A stretch of 64,000 nucleotides of DNA from Roseovarius salinarum (GTDB lineage Bacteria > Pseudomonadota > Alphaproteobacteria > Rhodobacterales > Rhodobacteraceae), in assembly GCF_002834145.1 (NCBI RefSeq), contig NZ_PHNT01000010.1:1-64000 (forward strand). The letters are read 5' to 3'. The notes under the pieces were generated by a model that searched no databases, was not told the DNA's origin, and was given only the letters and a program-made list of their open reading frames with translations. Below are positions 38,283-48,300 of the stretch, piece by piece (within the stretch, counting starts at the first letter, position 1; each line of letters starts with the position of its first letter). Made by a program: the position numbers and the translations under genes.

Positions 38283-40124
38283 TTACTGGAAGTTCGCATG
38301 CACGGCGTTGAGCGCGGCCTGGTCGATCTGGATGCCCGCGCGGGACCGGATGTCGCGGGCCACCGCCTGGTAATAGTCCTGCGCCAGGCTGCCGGATGCC
38401 TGGTCGCGCAGGCGGCTGCGCAGTTCGTCAAGGTCCGGGCTGTCGGGATCGGGGCCGCGAACCGCCTCGACCCGGGCCACGATGATCCCGTCGCCGTCGT
38501 CCATCGTGGCGACCTCGCCTTCCCCGACGGAAAAGATGCGGTCGGTGAACTGGGGCGGGGCGCCGGGCACGAAGTCGCGGCGCGTCAGCCCGGCCTCGCG
38601 CGCGGGCTCGGCGCCCAGGTCGGACAGGGCCGCACCGGTTTCCAGCCGCGCGATCTCGTCCTCGACCTGGTCGCGCAGGGCCTCGCGCGTGGCCTGCGCG
38701 CTCCAGCCCCGGCGCACGGCGTCGCGCACCTCCGACAACGGCTGCACCCGGGGCGGAATGACTTCTTCGAGGCGCAGAGCGAAGACGCCGCCGTCGCGCA
38801 GGTTTTCCAGCTCGGGGTAGTCGTCGGGGGAGGCGGCCGCGGCGGCCTCGCGGAAGGCGGCATAGGCCGCGATGCCCTCGCGCATGCCCTCGTGCCAGTC
38901 GATCCGGCCGGTGCGCATCGGTGTTTCCTCGGCCAGCTCCTCGAGCGTCGCGCCGGCGGCAAGCATGTCGTCGATCGCCTGCACGCGGTTGTCGATGAGC
39001 CGCCGGGCACGGTCCGCGGCGAGCTCCGCGCGCAGCTCGGCCCTGGCGTCTTCGAAGCTGGTCTCCTGCGCCTGCAACACGCCGTTGACACGGAACAGCG
39101 CCGGTCCGACGTTGCTTTGCACCGGGCCGGCGACGGCGCCGGCGCCCGCGTCGAACACGGCCTCGGCGGCCGGGCCGAGGTCGTCGCGGGTCACGTCGCC
39201 CAGGTCGATGTCCGACAGCTCCAGCCCGCGCGCCTCGACGAGGCTCTCGAAGCTCGCCTCGCCGGCATCAAGCTTCTCGCGCGCGGCACGGGCGGCCTCC
39301 ATGGTTTCGAAGGCCAGCCGTTCCACCAGCCGCCGCTCGGGGCGCTGGAATTCCTCGATGCGTGCCTCGTAGGCGTCGCGCAGCGCATCCTCGGACACCT
39401 CGACCTCGTCGGCCATCATCTCGGGGGTGAGCCACGCGTAGGTGATGCGCCGCTTCTCGGGTTCGGTGAACCGGTCCTCGTTGGCCGCGTGATACTCCTT
39501 CAGGTCGGCCTCCGTCGGCGCCGGCGGCTCCGTCTCGAGCGCCGACGGCCCCAGCCGGAGCCAGGCGACGTCGCGGCGCGTGCCGAGGTAGTCGATCAGA
39601 AGCCCGGTGAACGCCTGCGGCACGCGCACGCCCGACACCAGCGCGCCCTGCAGCAGGCTGCGGGCGGTCTCGGCGCGGATGTCGGCCTCGAACTCGGCCT
39701 CGGTCATCCCCGCCTGATCCAGCGCGAAGCGGTAGGCCTCGCGGTCGAACTCGCCGTCGGGACCCTGGAAATTGGGGATGGACAGCAGCTGTTCGCGCAG
39801 GTTCTCGTCGCCGACCGAGATGCCCAGCCGGCGCGCTTCCTCGTCCAGCGCGGCGGTCGCGATCAGCTGGCTGAGTACCCGCTGGTCGACCCCCGCTTCG
39901 CGGGCCTCGGCAAAGGTGACGGAGCCGCCGCGCTCGGCCTCCAGCGCGCGGATCTCGTTGCGCAGGGCGCGCGCGTATTCCTGCACGGTGATCTCGGTCT
40001 CGCCGACCGACCCGATGGTCTGGACCCGGCCCGACAGGTTGGTCACGCCGAAGCCGCCCAAGCCCAGGATCAGCAGGCCCATCAGGATCCAGACCAGAGT
40101 TTTCGAGATCTTTCCGCTTGCCAT
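38283..40124 (-). CDS. Membrane-anchored periplasmic peptidyl-prolyl isomerase, PpiD-like
   Basis: 613 residues. N-terminal cytosolic stub and one membrane helix (about 9-30, TLVWILMGLLILGLGGFGV), a SurA-N/PpiD chaperone domain (about 35-250, starts GETEITVQEYARALRNEIRALEAERGG), parvulin-like region in the middle with weak motif conservation, and a second SurA-like C-terminal part. Assists folding of outer-membrane proteins leaving the Sec translocon. Next to trpE, as often seen in the Rhodobacteraceae. Confidence 0.88.
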   Translation of the reverse strand: MASGKISKTLVWILMGLLILGLGGFGVTNLSGRVQTIGSVGETEITVQEYARALRNEIRALEAERGGSVTFAEAREAGVDQRVLSQLIATAALDEEARRLGISVGDENLREQLLSIPNFQGPDGEFDREAYRFALDQAGMTEAEFEADIRAETARSLLQGALVSGVRVPQAFTGLLIDYLGTRRDVAWLRLGPSALETEPPAPTEADLKEYHAANEDRFTEPEKRRITYAWLTPEMMADEVEVSEDALRDAYEARIEEFQRPERRLVERLAFETMEAARAAREKLDAGEASFESLVEARGLELSDIDLGDVTRDDLGPAAEAVFDAGAGAVAGPVQSNVGPALFRVNGVLQAQETSFEDARAELRAELAADRARRLIDNRVQAIDDMLAAGATLEELAEETPMRTGRIDWHEGMREGIAAYAAFREAAAAASPDDYPELENLRDGGVFALRLEEVIPPRVQPLSEVRDAVRRGWSAQATREALRDQVEDEIARLETGAALSDLGAEPAREAGLTRRDFVPGAPPQFTDRIFSVGEGEVATMDDGDGIIVARVEAVRGPDPDSPDLDELRSRLRDQASGSLAQDYYQAVARDIRSRAGIQIDQAALNAVHANFQ

Positions 40125-40172
40125 GTCCGGCCCCCCGAGCCCTGCCGATACCGCGTCTCCGCCGGCCCGTGT

Positions 40173-41378
40173 CTACGCGCTGTCCCCACCGGGGGCAAGG
40201 GGCCAGCCGAGCCCTTCCAACCGGTCGAAAAGCTGGCCGATCGCGGGCCGGTCGACATTGGCAAAGGCAATGCGCACCTGGCGTGCGCCGCTGGTGTCGC
40301 CCCGGGGCATGAACATCGTCCCCGGCAGCAACAGCACGCCCGCCGCGCGCACCAGCTCTGGCGCGAGCGCGTCGGAGGCCATGGCGAACGGATGTTGCAG
40401 GTAGGCGAAATAGGCGCCGCACCCCAGCAGGCGCCAGCCGCGTGCCTCGAGCCGCGGCATCGCCTCCTGGATCGCCGCGCGCCGGTCGAGGATCCCGGCG
40501 CGTTCGCCGGCCAGCCACTGGCCCAGGTTGCGCATCCCCCACAGCGCCCCGATCTGGCCCAGCTGGTTGGGGCAGATGTTGACCGTGTCGAGGAACTTCT
40601 CGGCCTCGGCCAGCCGTGCGCGATCCGCCACCATCGCGCCGACGCGGTGCCCGGTCAGCCGGTAGGCCTTGGAGAAGGAATAGAGATGGATCAGCGTGCC
40701 CGGCCAGTCGGGATCGGTGAACAGGTCATGCGGCGCGCCGGAGCGCGCGTCGAAATCGCGGTAGGTCTCGTCGATCACCAGCGCCAGCCTGTGCGCCTGC
40801 GCGAGGTCGTGGAACGCGCGCACCAGCTCGGCGGGGTATTCCACGCCGCCCGGATTGTTGGGCGTGACAAGCACGATGGCGCGGGTGCGGTCTGTGATCA
40901 GGCCCGCGGCTTCTTCGGGGTCGGGCAGAAGGCCCGTGCGCGCGGGCAGGGGCATCGCCTCAACGCCGGCCATGTCCAGCCACATCTTGTGATTGAAATA
41001 CCACGGCGTGGGCAGCAGCACCGCGTCGCCCGGCCCCGCCAGCGTGGCCATCGCCGCGCAGAACGCCTGGTTGCAGCCCGAGGTGATCGCCACCTGGTCG
41101 GGGCCGATCGCGCCGCCGTAGGCGGCCTGCCACCGCGTGGCGAGTTCCGCGCGCAGATCCGCGCGGCCCAGGACGGGACCGTAGAGGTGCGCCTGCGGCT
41201 CGGTCATAGCGGCCTCGGCCAGGGCCCGCCGCAGTCCTTCCGGCGGGGGATCAACCGGGGCGGCCTGGCTGACGTTGATGAGCGGCCGGCCGGGCGGGAA
41301 TTCCACGCCGTCGAGCCAGCGCCGCGCCTCCATGACGGGGGGCGTGAAGGTCGATTGCGCGGGGGGAGGGGACATCAT
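40173..41378 (-). CDS. Class I/II PLP-dependent aminotransferase
   Basis: 401 residues; two adjacent ATGs (41378, 41375), no clear ribosome site, 15 nt after the gpt stop, so reinitiation is likely. Fold-type I motifs: GCNQAFCAAM near 101, TPNNPGG near 162, DETYRDF near 193, and the PLP lysine Lys237 in HLYSFSKAYR. Substrate not identifiable; aspartate/aromatic-type enzymes are closest by motif. Confidence 0.88.
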   Translation of the reverse strand: MMSPPPAQSTFTPPVMEARRWLDGVEFPPGRPLINVSQAAPVDPPPEGLRRALAEAAMTEPQAHLYGPVLGRADLRAELATRWQAAYGGAIGPDQVAITSGCNQAFCAAMATLAGPGDAVLLPTPWYFNHKMWLDMAGVEAMPLPARTGLLPDPEEAAGLITDRTRAIVLVTPNNPGGVEYPAELVRAFHDLAQAHRLALVIDETYRDFDARSGAPHDLFTDPDWPGTLIHLYSFSKAYRLTGHRVGAMVADRARLAEAEKFLDTVNICPNQLGQIGALWGMRNLGQWLAGERAGILDRRAAIQEAMPRLEARGWRLLGCGAYFAYLQHPFAMASDALAPELVRAAGVLLLPGTMFMPRGDTSGARQVRIAFANVDRPAIGQLFDRLEGLGWPLAPGGDSA

Positions 41379-41393
41379 GCGCGCGCCGGCGGT

Positions 41394-41897
41394 CTAGTCG
41401 TGGCCGCGGTAGGGTTCGACATACTGCAATGCCATGTCCCAGGGGAAGAAGATCCAGGTGTCCTGGCTGACCTCGGTGATATAGGTATCGACCTGGTCGC
41501 GGCCCTGCGGCTTGGCGTAGACGGTGGCGACATGCGCCCTGGGCATGTGGCTGCGCACGACCTCGAGCGTGCGGCCCGTGTCCACGAGGTCGTCCACGAT
41601 CAGCACGCCGGTGCCGTCGCCCACCACCTCCATGTCGGGATGCTTGATGATCCGCGGCTCGCCTTGCGTCTGGTGGTGGTAGGATTTCACGCTGATGGTG
41701 TCCACCATGCGGATGTCGAGCTCGCGCGCGACGATCATCGCGGGGGCCATGCCGCCGCGGGTGATCGCCACCACCGCGCGCCAGGATCCGTCGTCGGGGC
41801 CGTGCCCGTCAAGACGCCATGCCAGCGCGCGCGCATCGCGGTGCAGCTGGTCCCAGCTGACGTGGAACCCTTTCTCGTGCGGCAGCCGGACGCTCAT
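41394..41897 (-). CDS. gpt: Xanthine (guanine) phosphoribosyltransferase
   Basis: 167 residues. Purine salvage: xanthine or guanine plus PRPP to the nucleotide. PRPP loop [15 protein letters not shown] near 98 and [16 protein letters not shown] near 45, which match Gpt of E. coli type. Starts 9 nt after the fabI stop, probably one operon. Confidence 0.94.
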   Translation of the reverse strand: MSVRLPHEKGFHVSWDQLHRDARALAWRLDGHGPDDGSWRAVVAITRGGMAPAMIVARELDIRMVDTISVKSYHHQTQGEPRIIKHPDMEVVGDGTGVLIVDDLVDTGRTLEVVRSHMPRAHVATVYAKPQGRDQVDTYITEVSQDTWIFFPWDMALQYVEPYRGHD

Positions 41898-41906
41898 GCC
41901 GGCGCC

Positions 41907-42716
41907 TCAGCGGGTTGCGTCGATGTCGGGGGCGTCCACGGCCTTCATGCCCACGACATGATAGCCCGCGTCGACGTGCAGCACTTCGCCCGTGGTGCCG
42001 GAGCCGAGGTCGCTGAGCAGGTAGAGTGCCGACTTGCCCACGTCGTCGATTGTCACGTTGCGGCGCAGGGGCGAGTTCAGTTCGTTCCACTTCAGGATGT
42101 AGCGGAAATCGCCGATGCCGCTGGCGGCCAGCGTCTTGATCGGGCCGGCGCTGATCGCGTTCACGCGGATACCGTCCTTGCCCAGATCCTCGGCCAGGTA
42201 CATAACGCTGGCCTCGAGCGCGGCCTTGGCCACGCCCATGACGTTGTAATGGGGCATCACCTGCTCGGCACCGTAGTACGTCAGCGTGAGCATCGACCCG
42301 CCCGCGTCCATCAGCTTCTCGGCGCGCCGCGCCACGGCGGTGAAGGAATAGACGGAGACATCCATCGTGTTGGCGAAGTTCTCGCGGCTGGTGTCGATGT
42401 AACGGCCGCGCAGCTCGCTCTTGTCGGAATAGCCGATGGCATGGACGATGAAATCCAGCTTGCCCCAGGCCTTCTCGATCTCGGCGAAGGTGGCGTCGAT
42501 CGAGTCGGGCTGCGAGACGTCGCAGTTGTAGAGCTGCGTCGCGCCGAGTTGTTCGGCCAGCGGCGCCACCCGTTTCTTGAACGCCTCGCCCATGTAGGTG
42601 AAGGCCAGCTCCGCCCCCGCGTCGGCGCAGGCCTTGGCGATGCCCCACGCGATCGACTTTTCGTTCGCAAGGCCCATGATCAGCCCGCGCTTGCCGGCCA
42701 TCAATTCGTTTGACAT
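41907..42716 (-). CDS. fabI: Enoyl-[acyl-carrier-protein] reductase (NADH)
   Basis: 269 residues from ATG 42716. Last step of each fatty-acid elongation cycle. SDR fold with GLIMGLANEKSIAWGIA near 11, active-site Tyr147 and the Tyr157-x6-Lys164 pair (HYNVMGVAK). Target of triclosan-type inhibitors in other bacteria. Divergent from pdxH. Confidence 0.96.
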   Translation of the reverse strand: MSNELMAGKRGLIMGLANEKSIAWGIAKACADAGAELAFTYMGEAFKKRVAPLAEQLGATQLYNCDVSQPDSIDATFAEIEKAWGKLDFIVHAIGYSDKSELRGRYIDTSRENFANTMDVSVYSFTAVARRAEKLMDAGGSMLTLTYYGAEQVMPHYNVMGVAKAALEASVMYLAEDLGKDGIRVNAISAGPIKTLAASGIGDFRYILKWNELNSPLRRNVTIDDVGKSALYLLSDLGSGTTGEVLHVDAGYHVVGMKAVDAPDIDATR

Positions 42717-42885
42717 TTTCGGTCCCCGACCCACTGTGTTTCCCGACCGTTTAGGCGATCGGTCCTGATGCATCAAGGCCTGCCGACACGCCGCGGCCGG
42801 GCGGTGGAACTGGCATGGCAGGGCCCGCGCGGGCCGGTCGGGCCGCGAACGGGCGGCATGGAAACTGGCACACAGCAGGAGCGGC

Positions 42886-43491
42886 ATGGCAGAGCGCAGG
42901 GGCATATTCGCAGGCGACAACCCGTTCGAGATCGCGCGGCAGTGGCTGGGCGAGGCCGAGACAACAGAGCCGAACGACCCCAACGCCATGGCGCTGGCCA
43001 CGGTGGACGCCCACGGCCTGCCCAATGCCCGGATGGTGCTGCTCAAGCAGATCGATGACGATGGCTTCGTCTTCTACACCAACTACGAGAGTGCCAAGGG
43101 CCGGGAACTCGCGGACACCGGAAAGGCCGCGCTGGGCATGCACTGGAAATCGCTGCGCCGCCAGGTGCGCGCGCGGGGCATGGTGGAGCGGGTCGAGGGG
43201 CCGGACGCCGACGCCTACTTCGCCTCGCGGTCGCTGAAGAGCCGGCTCGGCGCATGGGCGTCGCAGCAGTCGCGGCCGCTGGCATCGCGCACGGCGCTGA
43301 TGGCCGAGGTCGCCCGCGTCACGGCCGAGCACGGCACCGATCCGCCGCGTCCGCCGTTCTGGGGCGGTTTCCGGATCGAGCCCGTGGAAATCGAGTTCTG
43401 GGCCGACGGCGCCTTCCGGCTGCACGACCGGTTCGTGTGGCGCCGGGCCACGCCGGCGGACAGATGGGAGGTCATGCGTCTCAATCCCTGA
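42886..43491 (+). CDS. pdxH: Pyridoxamine 5'-phosphate oxidase
   Basis: 201 residues, AGGAG before the ATG. FMN enzyme that makes PLP. Seen: [35 protein letters not shown] near 34-66, [13 protein letters not shown] near 86, and the C-terminal [16 protein letters not shown] and [11 protein letters not shown]. Full length. Confidence 0.96.
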   Translation: MAERRGIFAGDNPFEIARQWLGEAETTEPNDPNAMALATVDAHGLPNARMVLLKQIDDDGFVFYTNYESAKGRELADTGKAALGMHWKSLRRQVRARGMVERVEGPDADAYFASRSLKSRLGAWASQQSRPLASRTALMAEVARVTAEHGTDPPRPPFWGGFRIEPVEIEFWADGAFRLHDRFVWRRATPADRWEVMRLNP

Positions 43492-43545
43492 CGTGCCCCT
43501 GACGCGGCGTGGCTCCTGCCGTGTGACGGGAAATGGCACAGTGCT

Positions 43546-43572
43546 TTGCAACTCACGCGACGTGAATTGCAA
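43546..43572 (+). promoter_or_regulatory. Near-perfect palindrome in the cold-shock gene leader
   Basis: Arms 43546-43557 and 43561-43572 pair over 11 of 12 positions with a 3-nt loop (CGA). The ends are TTGCAA on both sides. It is about 95 nt before the cold-shock gene start and could be an operator or an RNA hairpin. Confidence 0.65.
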
Positions 43573-43665
43573 GACATTGAAAATAAACAGGTTTTGGGGC
43601 TTGCATGTGCAGGGGTCTTTGCAAATGGTAAAAGGGGATGGAAGCAGCCGACGGAAAGATGACGC

Positions 43666-44199
43666 GTGGCGCAGGAGAACGACAAATTTCGCCGGGTTAC
43701 CGGTCACGTGAAGTGGTTCGACCCGGGAAAGGGATTCGGCTTCGTGATCGCGGATGAGGGCGGCCCGGACATCCTGCTGCACGCAAATGTCCTGCGCAAT
43801 TTCGGCCAGAGCTCGGTGGCCGACCAGGCGGGGATCGAGGTCGACGTTCAAGACACCGACCGGGGCATGCAGGCGGTGGCCGTGCATGCCATCGTGCCCC
43901 CGCCGGACGCGGACACCGCCGGGCTGTTCGATTTCGAGGAGATCGACCCCGAGGAGCTGCGGGCCGTTCCGCTGGAACCGGCGCGAGTGAAATGGTTCGA
44001 CAAGGCCAAGGGCTTCGGGTTCGCGAACACATTCGGTCGGCCCGAGGACGTTTTCATTCACATCGAGGTGTTGCGCCGTTCGGGTTTGTCGGATCTCCTG
44101 CCGGGCGAGGCGCTGGCGGTGCGCGTGATCGAGGGCAAGCGCGGCCGCATGGCCATGGAGGTGAGCGGATGGGATTCCGCGCTCAAGGACTCGGACTAG
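43666..44199 (+). CDS. Cold-shock protein with two cold-shock domains
   Basis: 177 residues, GTG start with GGAAAG upstream. Two cold-shock domains: about 9-75 (GHVKWFDPGKGFGFVIADEG) and about 105-170 (ARVKWFDKAKGFGFANTF), joined by an acidic linker (DADTAGLFDFEEIDPEEL). Both retain the aromatic RNP1 motif (KGFGF), though RNP2 is reduced (DILLHANVL, DVFIHIEVL). Binds single-stranded RNA or DNA as a chaperone or antiterminator. An unusual leader palindrome precedes it. Confidence 0.94.
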   Translation: MAQENDKFRRVTGHVKWFDPGKGFGFVIADEGGPDILLHANVLRNFGQSSVADQAGIEVDVQDTDRGMQAVAVHAIVPPPDADTAGLFDFEEIDPEELRAVPLEPARVKWFDKAKGFGFANTFGRPEDVFIHIEVLRRSGLSDLLPGEALAVRVIEGKRGRMAMEVSGWDSALKDSD

Positions 44200-44660
44200 C
44201 GATTCTCGCGGTGCTGGCGTTGGCCGGTGCGGCGGCGGCCGCGCCGGCGTGCCGCCCGGACACCGTGCACCTGCGGGGTGAGTGGGGGCAGGCGCGGTTC
44301 TCCGTCGAGCTGGCGGATGACGCGGGCGAGCGCAGCCGCGGTCTGATGCATCGCGAGAACCTGCCGCGCAGCGCGGGCATGCTGTTCGTGTACAAGCACC
44401 CGCACCGCGTCGGGTTCTGGATGAAGAACACGCTGATTCCCCTCGACATGCTGTTTCTCGACGAAACCGGCACCGTCCGGCATATCCACCACGAGGCGCG
44501 GCCTTTGGACGAAACGCCGATCTTCGGCGGCGACGATACGTTGGCGGTGCTCGAGATCAATGGCGGCCTCGCCCGTCAGATCGGCATCACCGAGGGAAGC
44601 GAGCTGCGCCATCCGGCGTTCGAGCCGGACGAGGCCGCCTGGCCCTGCCCGGAAGATTGA
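44169..44660 (+). CDS. DUF192 (UPF0127) exported protein
   Basis: 163 residues; ATG at 44169 lies inside the end of the cold-shock gene (31-bp overlap), with GGAGG 7 nt upstream, so the start is well supported. Signal peptide at 1-25 (Leu/Ala-rich), then the DUF192 domain: ERSRGLMHRENLPRSAGMLFVY, GFWMKNTLIPLDMLFLD and VLEINGG. Function of the family is unknown; proteins are small periplasmic beta-barrels. Confidence 0.92.
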   Translation: MGFRAQGLGLAILAVLALAGAAAAAPACRPDTVHLRGEWGQARFSVELADDAGERSRGLMHRENLPRSAGMLFVYKHPHRVGFWMKNTLIPLDMLFLDETGTVRHIHHEARPLDETPIFGGDDTLAVLEINGGLARQIGITEGSELRHPAFEPDEAAWPCPED

Positions 44661-44673
44661 GCGACACGACGTC

Positions 44674-44702
44674 TTTTCAATCCTGCGCGGCGGGGTTAGA
44701 TA
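44674..44702 (+). promoter_or_regulatory. Candidate promoter of tRNA-Pro
   Basis: TTTTCA (44674-44679), 17-bp spacer, TAGATA (44697-44702), 11 nt before the mature tRNA 5' end. Confidence 0.4.
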
Positions 44703-44713
44703 CTGGGCTGGTT

Positions 44714-44790
44714 CGGGACGTGGCGCAGTCTGGTAGCGCACCTGTTTTGGGTACAGGGGGTCGCAAGTTCGAATCTTGCCGTCCCGACCA
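44714..44790 (+). tRNA. tRNA-Pro (anticodon TGG)
   Basis: A complete 77-nt cloverleaf: acceptor arms CGGGACG and CGTCCCG, discriminator A and encoded CCA. The anticodon stem CCTGT/ACAGG encloses loop TTTGGGT with anticodon TGG, and the T-arm has GTTCGAATC. It reads proline codons CCN, mainly CCA and CCG. Confidence 0.97.
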
Positions 44791-45328
44791 ACGGCGGATT
44801 TCCTGCCGCCCCCGCCGTGCAACCCCAGCGTGTTGCGTTTGCGCAAGAGTGTCATTTCGGGGGTGCAAATCCGGCCGGCAGGCACGCGCGGCCCGGCGCG
44901 TGCTTAAGCCGCTCTGTGAATAACTTTTGCCAAATCGCTGTGGCCAAAGCGGTTTCCGGTGCCAGCCGCCTGTGGGCATTTCCCCGTGTTGCGCGGTGGC
45001 GGAATCGCGCACCTCGGACGCGTCGTTGCGCGCGGGCAGGGTCAATAAAAATTTTGCGGCGGAAACGTAAAAATTGCGTTGACCGGAGCGCCCCTGATAC
45101 GCAACTTTGTGGGCGTCGGTTCGGAAGCCACAACATATAGTGCGGCCGGGCGACAGCAGGGACAGACACCTCCACAACAGCCGGCGCGGTGACGCCGGAG
45201 TGCCGCCGCGGCGCGTGCCTGCGCCATGGTGCGGCGCCGTGTCGGGGTCTGATCCCGTGATGCGGGCAACCGCGAAGGATCGGGGGTGGGCCGGTCGCAA
45301 CATGGAACGTCGAAGTAATGGGGCAGCA
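44791..45328 (+). other. 538-bp region before nrdJ: regulatory region and long leader
   Basis: No gene recognised. The first 260 bp show no clear structure. At 45052-45080 two similar A/T-rich stretches (AAAATTTTGCG and AAAAATTGCG) lie before a TTGACC hexamer at 45079. A candidate NrdR box is at 45129-45144. The remaining about 185 nt to the start codon are GC-rich with several possible hairpins (for example GATCC near 45250 with GGATC near 45280). I could not match a cobalamin riboswitch. Confidence 0.5.
45129..45144. promoter_or_regulatory. Candidate NrdR box upstream of nrdJ
   Basis: CACAACATATAGTGCG resembles the NrdR palindrome (consensus like ACACTATATATTGTGT on either strand). A weaker relative, CGCAACTTTGTGGGCG, is at 45100-45115, centre to centre 29 bp, near the usual three helical turns for paired NrdR sites. 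Confidence 0.5.
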
Positions 45329-48300
45329 ATGAAGATCGAAAGACGATTCACCAAGGCAGGGCAGGACGCATACGCCGATCTGGAATTCGTCACCACGAGT
45401 TCCGAGATCCGCAACCCGGACGGGACCGTCGTGTTCCGTCTCGACGCGGTCGAGGTGCCGAGCCACTGGAGCCAGGTGGCCAGCGACGTCATCGCGCAGA
45501 AGTATTTCCGCAAGGCGGGCGTGCCCGCGAAGCTCAAGAAGGTGCGCGAGAAAGGCGTGCCCGAGTTCCTGTGGCGCTCCGTTCCGGCCGCGAAGGACAC
45601 CGAGACGGGCGGCGAGACCAGCGCCCGCCAGGTCTTCGACCGGCTCGCCGGCGCCTGGGCCTACTGGGGTTGGAAGGGCGGCTATTTCTCGACAGAGGAG
45701 GACGCGCGCGCCTACTACGACGAGATGCGTTTCATGCTGGCCCGGCAAATGGCCGCGCCCAACAGCCCGCAGTGGTTCAACACGGGCCTGCACTGGGCCT
45801 ACGGCATCGACGGGCCGAGCCAGGGCCATTACTACGTCGATCCCGAGACAGAGGAGCTGACGCGCTCGACCAGCGCCTATGAACACCCGCAGCCCCACGC
45901 CTGTTTCATCCAGTCGATCGGCGACGATCTGGTGGGCGACGGCGGCATCATGGACCTGTGGGTGCGCGAAGCGCGGCTGTTCAAGTACGGCTCCGGCACC
46001 GGCACCAACTTCAGCGCGCTTCGTGCCGAGGGCGAACGCCTGTCGGGCGGGGGCAAGTCCTCGGGCCTGATGGGGTTCCTGAAGATCGGGGACCGCGCGG
46101 CGGGCGCCATCAAGTCGGGCGGCACGACGCGGCGCGCGGCCAAGATGGTGATCTGCGACGCCGATCACCCTGACATCCAAGAATTCATCAACTGGAAGGT
46201 GGTCGAGGAACAGAAGGTCGCCAGCCTCGTCGCCGGGTCGAAGATGCACGAGGCCAGGCTCAACGACATCTTCGCGGCGATCCGCGGCTGGGACGGCGCG
46301 AGCGAGGACGCGGTCGACCCGGCGAAGAACCCGGCGCTGAAAACCGCGATCCGCGGTGCCAAGAAGGCGTCCATCCCCGAGACCTACGTCAAGCGGGTGC
46401 TGGACTACGCCAGGCAGGGCTATGACAGCATCGAGTTCCCGACCTACGATACCGACTGGGATTCGGAGGCGTACAACTCGGTCTCGGGCCAGAATTCCAA
46501 CAACTCGATCCGGGTCACCGACGCCTTCCTCGAGGCGGTCAAGAACGATGACGACTGGGCGCTCGTCAACCGCGTCGACGGCACGGTGGCCAAGACCGTC
46601 AAGGCGCGCGAGCTGTGGGAGGACGTGGGCCATGCCGCATGGGCCTGCGCGGATCCGGGCATCCAGTACCACGACACCGTGAACGCCTGGCACACCTGCC
46701 CCGAGGACGGCGAGATCCGCGGCTCCAACCCGTGCTCGGAATACATGTTCCTCGACGACACGGCCTGCAACCTGGCCTCGATGAACCTGCTGGCGTTCTA
46801 CGAAGGCGGCCGGTTCGACGCCGAGGGCTACATGCACGCCACCCGGCTGTGGACGCTGACGCTGGAGATCAGCGTGATGATGGCGCAGTTCCCGTCGAAG
46901 GAGATCGCGCAGCTCAGCTACGAATTCCGCACGCTGGGGCTGGGCTACGCCAACATCGGCGGGCTGCTGATGCAGATGGGCCTGGGCTATGACAGCGACG
47001 AGGGCCGCGCGCTCTGCGGTGCGCTGACCGCTCTGATGACCGGCGTGTCCTATGCCACCTCGGCCGAGATCGCGGGCGAGCTGGGCGCCTTCAAGGGCTA
47101 CGCGCGCAACGCCGAGCACATGCTGCGCGTGATCCGCAACCACCGCCGCGCGGCGCGTGGCGAGGCCGAGGGTTACGAGGGGCTGTCGGTGCCGCCGGTG
47201 CCGCTGGATCATGCCAGTTGCCCCGACGCGCGGCTGCTGTCGCTGGCCGTGGAAAGCTGGGAGGAGGCGCTGAAGCTGGGCGAGGCGCACGGCTACCGCA
47301 ACGCGCAGGCCACCGTGATCGCGCCCACCGGCACCATCGGGCTGGTGATGGACTGCGACACCACCGGCATCGAGCCCGACTTCGCGCTGGTGAAATTCAA
47401 GAAGCTGGCCGGCGGCGGCTATTTCAAGATCATCAACCAGTCGGTTCCGGCGGCACTCGAGAAGCTGGGCTACACGCCCGCGCAGATCGAGGAGATCGTG
47501 ACCTACGCGGTGGGCCACGGCACCATCGGCAACGCGCCGGGCATCAACCACACCACGCTGGCCGGCCACGGCTTCGGACCCGAGGAACTGGCCAGGGTGG
47601 ACGCGGCGCTGGCGCAGGCCTTCGACATCCGCTTCGTCTTCAACCAGTGGACGCTGGGGGCGGAATTCTGCACCCGCGTCCTGGGTATCCCGCAGGACAA
47701 GCTCAACGATCCGGCCTTCGACCTGCTGGCGCATCTCGGCTACAGCCGCGCGCAGATCGAGGCGGCCAACGACCACGTCTGCGGAACGATGACGCTGGAG
47801 GGCGCACCGCATCTCGACCCGGCGCACCACCACGTCTTCGACTGCGCCAACCCCTGCGGCAAGAAGGGCACCCGCGCGCTGAACGTGGAAAGCCACATCC
47901 GCATGATGGCCGCCGCGCAGAGCTTCATCTCGGGCGCGATCTCCAAGACGATCAACATGCCCAATGATGCCACGATCGAGGATTGCCAGGCGGCCTACGA
48001 GCTTTCCTGGCGGCTGGGCTGCAAGGCCAACGCGCTCTATCGCGATGGCTCCAAGCTCAGTCAGCCGCTGGCCGCCGCGCTGGTGGAGGACGACGAGGAG
48101 GCCGAGGAAACGCTCGAATCCGGCAGCCCGCAGGAAAAGGCGGCGACGCTGGCCGAGAAGATCGTCGAGAAGGTCGTCGTCAAGGAAGTGGTCAGATCCC
48201 ACCGCGAGAAGATGCCCGAGCGCCGCAAGGGTTATACCCAGAAGGCGATCGTGGGCGGGCACAAGGTCTACCTGCGCACGGGCGAATACGCCGATGGCGC

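Noticed and set aside
36717..42713. 1998-codon open frame on the plus strand
   Set aside because: Entirely antisense to rhodanese, trpE, PpiD-like, aminotransferase, gpt and fabI. Its His/Arg/Gln/Gly-rich composition is what GC-rich codon bias gives on the opposite strand.
45145..45328. Cobalamin riboswitch before nrdJ
   Set aside because: I looked for the B12-box and other conserved blocks and did not find a convincing set; the leader is reported only as a candidate for search.
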